Shown in pieces: positions 46,603 to 58,601 of a stretch of DNA of 64,000 nucleotides; position 1 is the stretch's first letter, and each line of letters begins with the position of its first letter. The notes under the pieces were generated by a model. That model had not been told where the DNA came from, searched no databases, and worked only from the letters and a program-made list of their open reading frames with translations. This stretch comes from Nelumbo lutea (taxonomy: Eukaryota; Streptophyta; Magnoliopsida; Proteales; Nelumbonaceae), in NCBI GenBank assembly GCA_022828595.1, contig JAKGHH010000004.1, forward strand, positions 21,150,372 to 21,214,371. The letters are read 5' to 3'. Position numbers and translations under genes: made by a program.

Positions 46603-49600
46603 AAATGGAGTTTAAGAATCAAGCATAAGACAGTTTTGGGAACAACAATTATGGTGGTGGTTCTGAGACAGGTTTTTAGATTACAACCGTAAAGTTTGAT
46701 GGATCATACTACTTGGAATGGGCCCAATCAGCCATGATGGCTATTGGGGGAAGGGGCAAAGTAGGGTATCTCTTGGGAGATGTAGCAGAACCTTCCAAGG
46801 GAGACCCTATGTATACCAAGTGGGTCCAAGAAAACTACTTGGTTATGACATGGCTCTGTAATTCAATGCAGCCCCATATCAACCGAAATTACTTATGGGC
46901 AAAGACAGCGAAGGAGATATGGAATGTGATGAAAGAGACTTACTCCCAACCCCTTAATGTTGCCAGAGCATATGCAGGACTGAATTCAGAATATGATATT
47001 GTGAGGCAGCAGATCTTGACCAGAGATAGTGTGACCCTCTCTCAAGCATACTCCTTAGTGCACAGTGAAGAGACCAGGAGGAAAGTCATGATGCAACCTC
47101 AGCCGCTTACACCTGCCTTAGTAGCTGTCAAACCCAAAATAGAGGGTGATTCAGAGAGGGACAGACAGAAGGAAGATAAAAGGGATGTGGTGTGTGAGCA
47201 TTGCAAGAAACCTAAACACACAAAAGAAACATGTTGGAAGCTGCATCCACATTTGGTCCCGACAAAGTTGAGAAATAAAAGGAGTAATGCTCATGTGGCT
47301 ACGACTATTGATTCAACATCCTCATCTGGCACGAGAGGCACACCATTAGAGACCTTAGCTGCAGTTTGGGCAGCTCTAATACAATTGGAGAAAGAAGTTG
47401 GCAGTTCAGCTCAGTTACCGCAGTCATCATCAGCTCCGGCTACATCGGCCTTTGCACACTCAGGTACTCGAGCCTCAGCCTACCATGCCTCTGCTCCAGG
47501 TATTACTGAACCGTGTTGGGTAATAGATTCAGGTGCATCTGACCATATGACCAGCTTGCCCTCTTTGTTTACTACTTATCACTTATCTTCTGGTAGGGAT
47601 AAAGTATCTATAGCTGATGGCTCTCTTGTCCCTATTTCTGGCAAGGGTGACATCAAACTGTCAGATACTATATCCTTGTCCTCTGTCTTGCATGTTCCTA
47701 AACTGGATACTAACCTCCTTTCCGCCAGTAGCATTACCAAACATTTGAACTGCTCGGTAACTTTTTTTCCTGACTGATGTGTTTTTCAGGACATGGAGAC
47801 GAAGAAGGTGATTGGGATTGGCTGTGAGACGAATGGGATCTATCTGCTCGGGGAGAGTTCTCGTTGGGAAGAGTTAGTGGATAAGAAGTTACTTGTTTCT
47901 CAAGTTGTGAGTCCGGTTATGTTGTGGCATAACCGATTGGGTCATTTATCATTTCGGTCCTTGAAGAGTCTGTTTCCTACTTTGTTTGAGTCTGTTGAGT
48001 CATCTCAGTTGAAGTGTGAAAGTTGTGAGTTGGCTAAACATTGTAGAAACTCTTATTCATTGAGTAATAAAAGGAGTAGTAGTTCTTTTGATATTGTGCA
48101 TATTGATGTTTGGGGGCCATATCACATTCCTTCTATGGGGGGGTACATGTATTTTTTGCTATTTGTTGATGACTACACCCGGTTTTCATGGGTTTATCTT
48201 ATGCGATCACGAGATGAGGTGCCTGTCCTGACCCAAAACTTCCACCAAATGATCCTAACACAATTTGATGCCAGGATAAAAGTGCTTAGATCTGATAATG
48301 CAAAGGAATACTTTGCTAAGCCATTGGCATCGTACCTCCTTAATCATGGGGTTATCCACCAGAGCACGTGTCCTCATACACCTCAGTAGAATGGGGTTGC
48401 AGAGAGGAAGAATAGGCACATCTTGGAGGTGGCTAGAAGTATTATGTTTACCTCCAACGTCCCTATTTGCTTCTGGGGTGATGCTATCCTTACGGCGGTA
48501 TATCTTATTAATCGGATTCCTTCTCGGGTTCTTGATATGAAACCTCATTTTTCCCTTCTATACCCCAATGAGGAGTTGTTCACTATTCCCCTCAAGACAT
48601 TTGGTTGTACCTGTTTTGTTCAGCATCTTGGTCCCAATCACTCCAAGTTTCAACCCAAGGCCTCCAAATGCATCTTTCTTGGTTGTGCACAAACTCAAAA
48701 GGGTTATTGTTGTTATGATCCTGTCTCAAGGAAGAAGTTTGTATCCATGGATGTCACTTTCTTTGAGGAGACACCCTACTATTCTCGGGTCTCTCCTCAG
48801 GGGGAGAGTAGTGAGCATGGAGATTTGGGTCTTTTTCTTCAGGGGGAGGAGTGCAGTGAGGACAGGGTTAATACCTTTGGTGCTGTTCCCTTACCTATTC
48901 CAGTTGATGATGAGGGCTGTAGTAGCGAGGGTGGTCAAAGGGATCGGGAGTTGAGAGTCTATCACAAGCGATGCAGGCAGATTGATCCTGGTCATCAACA
49001 GTCCCTGCCAGGTACAATCTCTTCTGCGGCTCCAAGTCCAGATATTACAGTCCCAGGCCCACAGAGACTCATTCCATTGTTGCTACCTCACCCTCTGCAG
49101 ATGACCTTGACCTTCCCATTTCCCTCCGTAAAGGAAAACGCCATTGCACCACATCTACAGCCCACTGCATCTCCCAGTTTTTGTCCTATGATCGCCTATC
49201 TCCCTCCTACAGGTCCTATCTCACATCTGTTGCTGATGTCCCTATTCCGAGAACAGTGCAAGAAGCCCTATCAGTCCCGGAATGGAGAGGTGCAATGCAA
49301 GTTGAAATGGATGCCCTGTTGAAAAATAATACCTGGGAGCTAGTTGACTTGCCCAAAGGAAAGAAACCAGTTGGATGCAGGTGGGTATTTACTGTGAAGC
49401 ATAATGCGGATGGTTCCATTGAGAGGTACAAAGCTCGGCTATTTGCAAAGGGGTTCACTCAAATTTGTGGTATAGATTACTTGGAGACATTTGCCCCGGT
49501 AGCCAAGATGACCACCATTCGGGTTCTATTATCTCTTGCAGCAAGCTACACTTGGCCTTTGTACCAAATGGATGTTAAGATTGCTTTCTTGAATGGGGAC

Positions 49601-50800
49601 TTGCAGGAAGAGGTCTACATGCAGTTGCCTCTTGGATTCTATGATACAGAGGCAGGTAAGATAGTTTGTCGGCTCAATAAGGCATTGTATGGTTTGAAGC
49701 AGTCACCTAGAGCTTGGTTCGACAGATTCAGACCAGCCCTTGGGAAGTTCGGTTATGTACAGGCTCAATCAGATCATACACTGTTCATCAAGAGGGTGGA
49801 GTCGTCACTGACACTACTTGCAGTTTATGTTGATAATATTGTGGTCACAGGAAATGACAACCATGAGATTGAGTCCCTCAAACAACTCCTTCATCAAAGG
49901 TTTGAGGTGAAAGATCTGGGTACACTACGGTATTTTTTGGGTATTGAGGTTGCTAGATCTAAGCAGGGGATCTTTGTCTCTCAGAGGAAATATGTGTTAG
50001 ATCTCTTGGCTGAAACTAGAAAGCTAGGTGTCAAACCTGCAGATACACCCATTGAACAGAACCACAGGATTAATGCAGAGAGTGGGGAGCTGCTTAAAGA
50101 CAAAGTTATGTTCCAGCGGTTAGTGGGAAAGCTCCTATATCTATGCCTTACCCGACCAGACATCAGTTATGCCGTTAGTGTTATCAGTCAGTACATGCAT
50201 TCTCCTAGAACCACGCACTCTAGCAGCAGAAAGAATACTAGCATACTTGAAGAGATGCCCGGGTAGAGGTATTCTGTTCAAGAACAATGACCACATGAAG
50301 GTGGAAGTCTATAAGGATGCCGATTGGGTTGGGAGTGTTGATGACAGAAGGTCTACCTCTGGATATTGTGCTCTTGTGGGAGGTAACCTGGTTTCTTGGC
50401 GAAGTAAGAAACAAAGTGTTGTCTTTCGATCCAGTGCTGAAGCTGAGTATAGGTCAATGGCTAATGGAGTGGCTGAAATTCTTTGGCTGAGATCACTCTT
50501 GAGGAGTTGGGTGTTGAGTATGAGAAGCCCTTGATGCTGTATTGTGATAATCAAGCGGCTATTAATATAGCACACAACCCAGTGCCGCATGATAGGACTA
50601 AACATATTGAAGTTGATCGACACTTTGTACGAGAGAGGGTCTCATCACAAGAAGTATGTCTCCCATACATCACCTCCAATATGCAACTGGCAGATATCCT
50701 CACTAAAGCTGTATCACGGAAGAAGCTAGAGGCAGATCTATCCAAGTTGGGAATGATAAACATTTATTCCCAACTTGAGGGGGAGTGTAGAGAACACTGA
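46603..50800 (+). pseudogene. Copia G gag-pol, broken
   Basis: Gag begins near 46603 with early stops, then is open from 46713. Its centre is deleted: YSQPLNVARAYAGLNSEYDI joins two gag parts normally about 80-100 residues apart. Zinc knuckle [14 protein letters not shown]. Protease [14 protein letters not shown] is intact. TGA at 47776, then integrase (HIDVWGPYHIPSMGGYMYF, LRSDNAKEYF) with a TAG at 48388 inside the [10 protein letters not shown] motif. RT at 49181-50266 ([42 protein letters not shown]), where the catalytic box reads YVDN instead of YVDD. RNase H after a frameshift near 50220 ([43 protein letters not shown]). The frame ends at about 50800, just inside the 3' LTR. Confidence 0.9.
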
Positions 50801-51154
50801 TGTGGGCCCCACAGCTACGGTCCCACTATGTTCGTAGGGTAGAAGATGTTCTAGTCTGCCTAGGGTTAGCTATTGGTCATTTAGTTGTTTCAGTTGTTAT
50901 TTATTTCAGTCTTTATTTTACTCTATTTGTTATGTAAAGACTAAGGGCAGATCTGTCCTTTCCATGTAATGAGCATAACCTATAAATATTAATTAAAGTG
51001 GCGGCGACAGAACATTAACCTTCTGCTCCTCCTTTCAACCCTTGTGTTCTACTACTTCTCCTCCCTCTTTCTCTTCTCTCCTCTTTCTTTCTTCTTATCT
51101 TCGATCCTGAGATTCATTAGGGTTCAAGACTGATAACAGTGCTGAACTTCTAGT
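50786..51154 (+). repeat. 3' LTR of Copia G
   Basis: Same length as the left LTR. It begins TGTAGAGAAC right after the polypurine tract and ends CTTCTAGT before TSD AGATT. Confidence 0.93.
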
Positions 51155-51159
51155 AGATT

Positions 51160-51405
51160 GTTGTTCTAGTTTCAAGTGTCAAGCACATTTGGGGGTTACA
51201 AATGAAAGCTATCTGTAATAGTGACAAATTAAATAATGTATGGGCTAGTAAATACCATCCTTGACAAGGAAGTATGTATATAAATCATTGTAAATACCAT
51301 TAGTTTCTCCATTAATAAAGTAGATGTTACAACAATGTATATAAATTATTTTAAATACCGGAATACCTTATATTCTTTAAAAAATGGTAATAAAATAAAT
51401 GTTAT
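51160..51405 (+). other. Short unassigned gap in intron 11
   Basis: AT-rich sequence between Copia G and the solo LTR. It contains a diverged direct repeat (ATGTATATAAAT(C/T)ATT at about 51273 and 51334). Confidence 0.5.
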
Positions 51406-51452
51406 TGATGATGCGCGTTTTGGCAGCTCCCGACTGGCAGGTAACTCGGATG

Positions 51453-51715
51453 CCTAGCTGAACAATCCCTACCTGGAATGTAGCTTGGACGCCTAGCTGA
51501 TTGGTTCCTAGCTGGAAGGTGGCTCGGACGCCTAGCTGAGCGGTTCCTACCTGGAAGGTGGCTTTGACACCTAGCTGAACTGTCCCTACTTGGAAGGTGG
51601 CTCTGATGCCTAGCTGAATTGTCCTAGCTGAAGGTGGCTTTGATGCCTAGCTGAATTGTCCCTAGCTGAAGGTGGCTCTGACGCTTAGCTGAACTGTCCC
51701 TAGCTAAAGGTGGCA
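51453..51715. repeat. Seven-copy minisatellite, 36-39 bp unit
   Basis: Unit CCTAGCTGAAC-TGTCCCTA, then CTGGAAGGTGGCTCTGACG, repeated about seven times with substitutions and short deletions; the last copies are shorter and more alike. It lies in the 5' third of the solo LTR. Confidence 0.85.
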
Positions 51716-52267
51716 AACTGCATAGTTTACTGGTGCGACCTGCAAGGAAACAGTGTCAGAGTGCTCGGGTTGCTTTGCCCGGGGTGGGCACTACGATGCT
51801 TAAGTCAGCGAATCAAAGATTTTTAAGATAGCTAAATATGAGAGAGCTGGAGAGCTATGAGAATTAAATTCCACATGTACCTTCTGAGGTTGGAGGTAAG
51901 GCCTTTATATAGGTATTGTTTGGCGTGGGCATCACGCACCACGTCCAGGATTTCCAGGAAGACCTGCCTAACTGGTCCAAAGTCCTCGGAAGTAGTCGTG
52001 CATGTAGGCCGATCTTTGCGTCTTACTCGGTTTCCTCCGAAACATTCGGTGTGAGAGCTAACTTTCGAGAGACCTGGGAGTGACGGGGTGCATGCAGAGT
52101 TGTTTGGCGAGCATGTCTCGCAAGTTGCACCCGAACCTCAATCAGGTTGGCAAGCCCTTCGAGGGAGGTCGCTCCTCACTTCGAGGTCACTTCGATCGGT
52201 ATTGATGAGGTGCCACCAGGTCGGCCCTGAATAAGGTGCTGCTAGCCATGCACGTAAGGGTGCCTGA

Positions 52268-52455
52268 GTTGTAGACGAGGTCGCCAGGTTGGCGGCAGAG
52301 GCAGGTCGGTGGTAGAGGCAAGTTGACAGGTCGGCAGTAGAGGCAGGTTGCCAGGTCGATGGCAGAGGTATGTCGCCAGGTCAGCGGCAGAGGTAGGTCT
52401 CCAGGTCGGCAGCAAAGGCAGGTCGCCAGGTCGACGACATAGGCAGGTAGGTCGC
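52268..52455. repeat. Second minisatellite, about 25-bp unit
   Basis: Unit GTCGCCAGGTCGGCGGCAGA followed by GGCAG, repeated about seven times in variable form. Read on the minus strand it produces a Cys/Pro-rich ORF that is a by-product of the repeat. Confidence 0.8.
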
Positions 52456-52619
52456 CAATTGGGACTCCATCATTTTGGCCAAGGAAAGTCATCGCCTAGG
52501 TGATGTTGGGATGTCATCTAGCTGTTCTGAGATGCTATGTGTCATGATGTCAATGGAGGACCAAATCTGCCCTCATCAGTTACCAATAAGAAAATGTTTT
52601 TGGATCTGTTCTTAATAAC

Positions 52620-52768
52620 TTTTGATATAAATGGGACTATAGGGGAGAGTTTTGTTCTGGGTAGTGTTGTAAAAAGATGACTGTGGGTTCAACTCCCTAA
52701 TATAGGGTTTGATAGTTGTATACCAATTTTTGTATTAATGAAGTTACCGTTTCCAATCAAAATAAAGT
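52620..52768 (+). mobile_element. 5'-truncated L1 tail
   Basis: GGGTAGTGTTGTAAAAAGAT and then ATTAATGAAGTTACCGTTTC followed by CAATCAAAATAAAG match the 3' end of the L1 at 9745-12545. Only the terminal part of a copy is present. A TSD was not resolved. Confidence 0.55.
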
Positions 52769-52799
52769 TGATCTTTCATTTTAAGTAGTTTTGGGTCAA

Positions 52800-53066
52800 G
52801 TTTAAGCCTATTTATCCTCTTCTATGTGGAAAAAGCAGAGATTTTCTAATATTCATTTATTTCAAAAATCTAATGAAGTCGGGGTTACCATTCATTCGTT
52901 CAATGGGGAAAGGTTCAATACATGGTTGGGTGTGGGACACAAGGAACAAGGTCATTATGCATGTGGATGACTCAGAGTCTTTCACCAAATGGATGGTCTA
53001 GGTCTGACATGCCACTTCCATGTGCAGAGAATCCTAATGACTGCATTGTGCTTAAGCTTACTAGCC
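52800..53066 (+). mobile_element. Degraded L1-like fragment
   Basis: MGKGSIHGWVWDTRNKVIMH at about 52895 is reminiscent of an L1 zinc-binding region, but stops are frequent. This sequence existed before the LINE J insertion that follows. Confidence 0.3.
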
Positions 53067-53141
53067 AAAAAGAATGCTTCTTTTGGAATATTATTTGAAG
53101 CTAAGGGAGCTATTTTATGGAAGATCACCCTCTTTTAAAGT

Positions 53142-53411
53142 TCTTAACAGTGTAGCCGGCCAGAGATAGGTGAAAGAGGAGAGAAGAGAAGAGAAGAGAG
53201 GAGAAAAGAGAGGGTTTGCAATGCAACAGTACTGGCGGCGCCAGTGTTTATTTAATATATATAGGGCGACAGAAATAACAAGGGAAAAGACCCTTGTGCC
53301 CCTGAGTACAATAACAGACATAACAGAAATAAAAAACGAAATAAAAAACACTTTAATTGGACAAACAGGCCCTAACAACTGCAACTAAGTTATTCTAACA
53401 TTATTCCAACA
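53142..53411 (-). repeat. 3' LTR of Copia F
   Basis: Contains a GAGAAGAGAAGAGAGGAGA microsatellite and the TTTATTTAATATATATAGGG box. It ends TTCCAACA beside the polypurine tract. Confidence 0.93.
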
Positions 53412-53418
53412 CTCCCCC

Positions 53419-56400
53419 TCAAGTTGGAGCATAGATGTCAATCATGCCCAACTTGTCACACAAATCTTTGTGCCGCACATGATGAAGACCTTTGGTGAAG
53501 ATATCTACAAGTTGCTCTTTCGAGTTGACATATGGTGTGCACACTTCTCCACTTTCAAGTCTCTTTGATAAAATGCTTGTCCACTTCAATGTGTTTCGTC
53601 CTATCATGCAGAACTGGATTAGCAACAATATTGATGGCTGCTTTATTGTCACAGTATAGTGAAGTAGGATTATTTACTGCAAAACCCAGTTCACCTAACA
53701 GATTTCTTATCCACATGATTTCCGCAACTCCATGAGCCATCGCTCTATACTCTGCTTCAGCACTGGATCTAGCCACCACACTTTGTTTTTTGCTTCTCCA
53801 TGTGACAAGGTTTCCTCCTACAAAGGCACAATAACCACTGGTGGGCTTTCGGTCATTGACTGCTCCTGCCAATCTGCATCAGTATATACTTCCACTTTTA
53901 AGTGACTGTGTTTCTGAAACAACAAACCAGCTCCAGGAAACTTCTTGAGATATCTCAAGATCCTCTCTGCAGCCTCAAAGTGAGTTGTCATAGGGCTGTG
54001 CATGAATTGACTAAGGACACCCACTGCATAGGCAATATCAGGCCTGGTCATAGACAAATACAGAAGTCTCTCCACGAGTCCCTGGAACATCTTTACATCT
54101 TTCAAAAACTCTCCCTGACTGTCTCCCAAATGGTGATTAGGTTCAATAGGTGAATCAGATGGTTTTACCCCCAACTTGCCTGTATCTTCTAGTAGATCTA
54201 GTACATACTTCCGTTGGGAAATAAAGATGCCCTTGCGAGAGCGGGCAACTTCAATTCCAAGGAAGTATCGTAAGGGGTCTAGATCCTTCACCTCAAATTT
54301 AGTGGCTAAGAATTTTTTTAGTCTCTGGATTTCAGTCTCCCAATCTCTTGTGATCACTATGTCATTCACATACACAATAAGAGCTGCAATTTTACCTTCA
54401 CCTCTTTTTACAAACTAAGTATGATCTGACTAGCATTGTTTGAATCCCATTTGTTGGACTACTACATGGAACTTACTAAACCAAGCCCGAGGTGATTGTT
54501 TCAATCCATATTGGGACTTTTTCAACCTGCACACCTTTTGTTCACTGCCTCTGGCACAGAACCCTGGGGGTTGGGTCATGTGCACCTCCTCTTCCAAGTC
54601 ACCATTCAGGAAGGCATTCTTGATGTCCAATTGGTGAAGATCCCAGTCAAGATTTGCTGCCAAGGAAAGGAGAATCCGGATGGAGTTCATCTTTGCTACA
54701 GGGGCAAAAGTCTCTGCATAGTCCACTCCATATACCTGTGTGAAGCCTCTTGCTACCAGTCTAGCCTCGTACCTTTCAACAGTTCCATCAGCTTTGTGTT
54801 TCATTGTGAACACCCACTTGCATCCCACTGGTTCCTTCCCTTCAGGAAGATCTACCAACTCCCACGTACCATTTTTATGTAAGGCATCAATTTCTTCCTG
54901 CATTGCATCTGTCCATTCAGGTTTTGACAAAGCTTCTGCCACGGTCATAGGGATGGGAACACCATCCACAGAGGAGAGGAAGGCACGGTACGTGGGTGAA
55001 ACATGCTCATAGGACACAAAGTTAGAGATAGGATGATTAGTGGTACAAGATCTAACACCCTTTCTCTTAGCAATAGGATTATTAAGATCATTGGGGACAT
55101 GTGAATCAACATTTAAAGGAGCAATGGGAGCAAGTGTACTTGGCTGATGAGACGGATCTGCCCCGGGTGAATCTGATGATGTTGGTTGTATAGTGTCTAG
55201 CTCCATGGCTCTTGAACTTTACTGGCTCTTATGACAACGATGGAAAACCCGGAACGGAGGAGGATCGGGTAAAGGAGGTAGTTGAATTTGAGTCGTCACC
55301 TGTTTCTCCTCAACCCTACTCTCCCCCTGAGGAGAAATCGAGAAGAACGGTTGACTCTCAAAGAATGAGACATCAATGGAAACATAGTACTTGCGGGCAA
55401 TGGGATCATAGCAACGATACCCCTTTTGAGATGAGGGGTAACCAAGAAAAACACAAGGAATAGCCCGAGGGTCAAGTTTACCACGAGTAGGTGATAGGTT
55501 GTGGACAAAACAACGACACCCAAATACACGCATCGGAATGTGGACAGCGGGGCTGTAGGGAACAGGAGCTGATGCGGGGCCTTATACTCTAGTAGCCGAG
55601 AGGGCATGCGATTGATGATATATGTCGCACACAATACTGCATCCATCCAGAACTGTTTTGGCACATTCATATGAATCAGCAAGCCACAAGCAACTTCGAG
55701 TAGATGACAATTTTTTCGTTCAGCCACACCATTTTGTTGGGGTGTCTTGGCACAAGAGCTTCGCTGAAGTGACCCACTCGAATTAAAGAACTTCGTGAGA
55801 TCACTATGGAAATATTCCTTTGCATTGTCCGACCGGAAAATATGAATTTCCGTTTGGAACTGAGTGAACACCATGCGTTGGAAATCTTTCACAATTTGTG
55901 GCACTTCATCTCGAGATCGCATAGGATAAATCCAAGTGTATCGAGAATAATCATCAATCAGCGTAACAAAATACTTATAGCCAGTCGTAGTAGGTAGAGT
56001 AACAGGGCCCCAAACATTAGAATAAACAATATGAAAGGGAAATTCAGATCTTTTATTTCTTAAAGGTAAAGAGCTTCTACAATGCTTACTCAACTGACAA
56101 GTTTGACACTGTAACTGACTCACTGACAAGGACTCAAACAACTTTGGGAACATAACTTTTAACGACTCAAAAGAAAGATGACCTAAACGACTATGCCATA
56201 AATAGGCCTGACTCTCACTCGACGAACTTGTGGACTCAGTCGCCACTAGACCAGCATTATTCTCCAACACGTAGAGACCATCCACCATGCTTCCTCTACC
56301 AATCGTCTTCCCCGAGGTCAAATCCTGAAACACACATGAAGACGGAAAAAAGGTGACTGAGCAATTCAAAGAGTGAGTAATACTACTAATGGACAACAAA

Positions 56401-57580
56401 TTAATAGGTAATTTCGGAACTTGCAGGACATTTGGAAGAGTAAGGCCAAGTGGGAGAGATATGGTGCCTCGGCCAGCCATGGTAGAAAAAGAACCATCGG
56501 CCAGTCTTACCTTATCTCTCCCAAAGAGAAGGTTATATGTCTGGAACAAATTTGACTTACCGGTCATGTGATTTGAGGCTCTGGAGTCAATGATCCAAGG
56601 TGAATCAGTAGTATGAGATGACACATGGAAGGCTGTGGCATTACCTGATGTAGACGCAAATGAGGTAGAACGAGTAGGCCCAGAATCCACCTGGCAGAGA
56701 GTCCTACCATACAATTCCAAATGTTCACGGAAGGAATTGATAATATCTTCCTTAGGGTCAGAACCGGGATGTCTCTCCTGAGTTACGGAAGGACTAGTCT
56801 CTGTCGATGCCAAATTAGTTGAGTTATACCTTCTTTGATTCTGTTGGCCTGGTTTCTTGCCCTGATCCGGTGTTGACTTCTTACCCAAATCCTGTGCCCA
56901 TTTAGGTTTTCCATGGAGATCCCAGCATGTATCTTTAGTGTGTCGTGTCTTCTGGCAGTGAGTGCACCAAAGCTTGCTTTTATCTTCTGTTTTTTTCTGA
57001 GTGTCACCCTTTTTAAAACCACCTTCGACATTTGTATCTGAATTTCCCCAGACCGCTAGGGCAACTGACTCCCCTTCTACACCATTCATCACACTTCTTC
57101 TGCTTTCTTCTGACTGCACCAAGGCATACACCTCCTGGACTGATGGCAAGTCTTTACTACCCAAGATCTGTACCCTGATGGACTCATATGACTGATTCAG
57201 CCCTAGGAGAAAGGAAAACACGCGTTGCTGTGATACAAGTGACTTATAGGCTTTTTCATCTTCATCACACTTCCAATTCACATTCTAATAGTGATCAAGT
57301 TCTTTCCATATTGATGTCAAATCAGAATAGTACATCGAGAGACTCCTCTCCCCCTTCTTGCAAGTAGAAGATTCAGCTTGTAGTTGATATATCTTGGCAT
57401 AGTGTCTCTGTTCTGAATAAGTGGACTTCGCTTTTTCCCATATCTCACAAGCAGTTTCAGCCCACATAAAGGTCTTCCTTACTTGTGGCAGCATTGAAAC
57501 TTAGAGCCAAGACATCACCATACTGTTCTCTTGGTCCCACCTATCATGCTCAGCACTTCCATACTTCGGTTCCTTTACTC
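53419..57580 (-). pseudogene. Copia F gag-pol, including a 661-codon open stretch
   Basis: Minus strand. The gag start is broken by stops near 57500 and 57284. The stretch 57281-55296 is open and holds the gag end (FLLGLNQSYESIRVQILGSK), zinc knuckle CTHCQKTRHTKDTC, protease WIIDSRASNHMTG (usual DSGAS changed to DSRAS), GAG-pre-integrase (LWHSRLGHLSFESLKVMF) and integrase ([37 protein letters not shown]). A frameshift near 55560 leads to 55533-55219. RT at 55206-54430 ([31 protein letters not shown]), then the catalytic box at about 54372 reads YVND. RNase H at 53872-53419 ([42 protein letters not shown]). The altered protease and RT residues make it unlikely to be autonomous. Confidence 0.9.
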
Positions 57581-58333
57581 TCCCATTGATGTATCCTATT
57601 CGCCCCCTAGCAGTGATGTAGGGTTTTATCCCCCTAGACTACTCAAGGTAATTCAGACCATCAAAGGGAATGACAGCCATGGGAAAGCTCATATCCATTC
57701 CCCCACTCACTCCATTGTGGCTCCCTGAGATTTCTGAAGTAGCAGAATTCTCAGTTGACATGGTCAAGCAGTTAGTTACTCAGTCCCACACACCGGATTT
57801 AGGACCCCTCCTTACTCCACAAAGCAATGCTCCACTCAGTTCACACCCACACACTAGGGTTTACCAACCAGATTGTGCACAAACCATACCAAATTCTAGA
57901 CAAAACTGAGGTAATATTCAGCAGTTTCAGACCTGCCTATCAGAATTCTAGAATGGCTAACAGCCACTAATCAGCAGGAGAGATCCTTCTTGCTTATAGT
58001 CAACTCAAACCATTGAGAAGATAGGTCAGCATTGACCTACAGTTGTCTTAACACACCAACAGGATCACACGATCCAAGACAACTAGGATTACACAGGTTC
58101 AATAGCATTCAGCCGCCCCAGATTCATAGGGTTTTCACTCGGCCCATGATCAAGGAGAGTAAAGAGGAGAAAAATAGAGGGAGAACTGTACCAGTCGTAG
58201 CTATTCTGTAGTCCAGAATCAGATTTCCTTTTTGCTAGTCTGTTCGACCTATTCTTTGGGTTGATCGATCTTCTCTTGATAGTAGGGTTGATCGGTCTGC
58301 TCTCTTTTAATCAGTATTCCTGCTCTGATACCA

Positions 58334-58601
58334 TCTTGACAGTGTAGCCGGCCAGAGATAGGTGAAAGAGGAGAGAAGAGAAGAGAAGAGAAGAGAAGAG
58401 AGGAGAAAAGAGAGGGTTTGCAATGCAACAGTACTGGTGGCGCCAGTGTTTATTTAATATATATAGGGCGACAGAAATAACAAGGGAAAAGACCCTTGTG
58501 CCCCTGAGTACAATAACAGACATAACAGAAATAAAAAACACTTTAACTGGACAAACAGGCCCTAACAACTGCAACTAAGTTATTCTAACATTATTCCAAC
58601 A
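58334..58601 (-). repeat. 5' LTR of Copia F
   Basis: Partner of 53142-53411. It has a longer GAGAA array and lacks an 11-bp piece (ACGAAATAAAA region). Confidence 0.93.

Larger units (their letters stand above)
45454..51154 (+). mobile_element. Copia LTR retrotransposon G
   Basis: Two 369-bp LTRs (45454-45822, 50786-51154) with TSD AGATT (45449-45453, 51155-51159). PBS TGGTATCAGAGCC at 45823-45835 and polypurine tract CTTGAGGGGGAG at 50774-50785. The left LTR starts CGTAGAGAAC where the right has TGTAGAGAAC, a change of the terminal T. The LTRs differ at about nine positions (hand count), so this is a fairly young insertion. It lies in intron 11 in gene-sense orientation. Confidence 0.95.
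51406..52578. mobile_element. Solo LTR-like element (1.17 kb) rich in internal tandem repeats
   Basis: It begins TGATGATGCGCG and ends CCTCATCA. The flanking 5-mers are GTTAT (51401-51405) and GTTAC (52579-52583), a one-mismatch TSD. The internal sequence is GC-rich compared with the intron and contains two separate tandem arrays. There is no coding region beyond repeat-generated ORFs. A solo LTR of a Gypsy-type element is the most likely identity; a non-autonomous element is possible. Confidence 0.6.
53142..58601 (-). mobile_element. Copia LTR retrotransposon F, nested in LINE J
   Basis: LTRs 53142-53411 and 58334-58601; TSD AAAGT (53137-53141, 58602-58606). In minus sense the LTR is TGTTGGAATA...GTCAAGA, followed directly by PBS TGGTATCAGAGC (58322-58333). 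The polypurine tract (complement of CTCCCCCTCAAGTTGG) is at 53412-53427. The LTRs are nearly identical apart from a GAGAA microsatellite and an 11-bp indel, so this is probably one of the youngest insertions here. Confidence 0.95.

Noticed and set aside
51453..52455. CRISPR-like array
   Set aside because: Repeats are contiguous without unique spacers and variable in length; plant minisatellite in an LTR.
52187..52492. 101-codon Cys/Pro-rich minus ORF
   Set aside because: Produced by the 25-bp minisatellite inside the solo LTR.
55296..57281. 661-codon ORF considered as a host gene
   Set aside because: Content is Copia gag, zinc knuckle, protease and integrase between paired LTRs.
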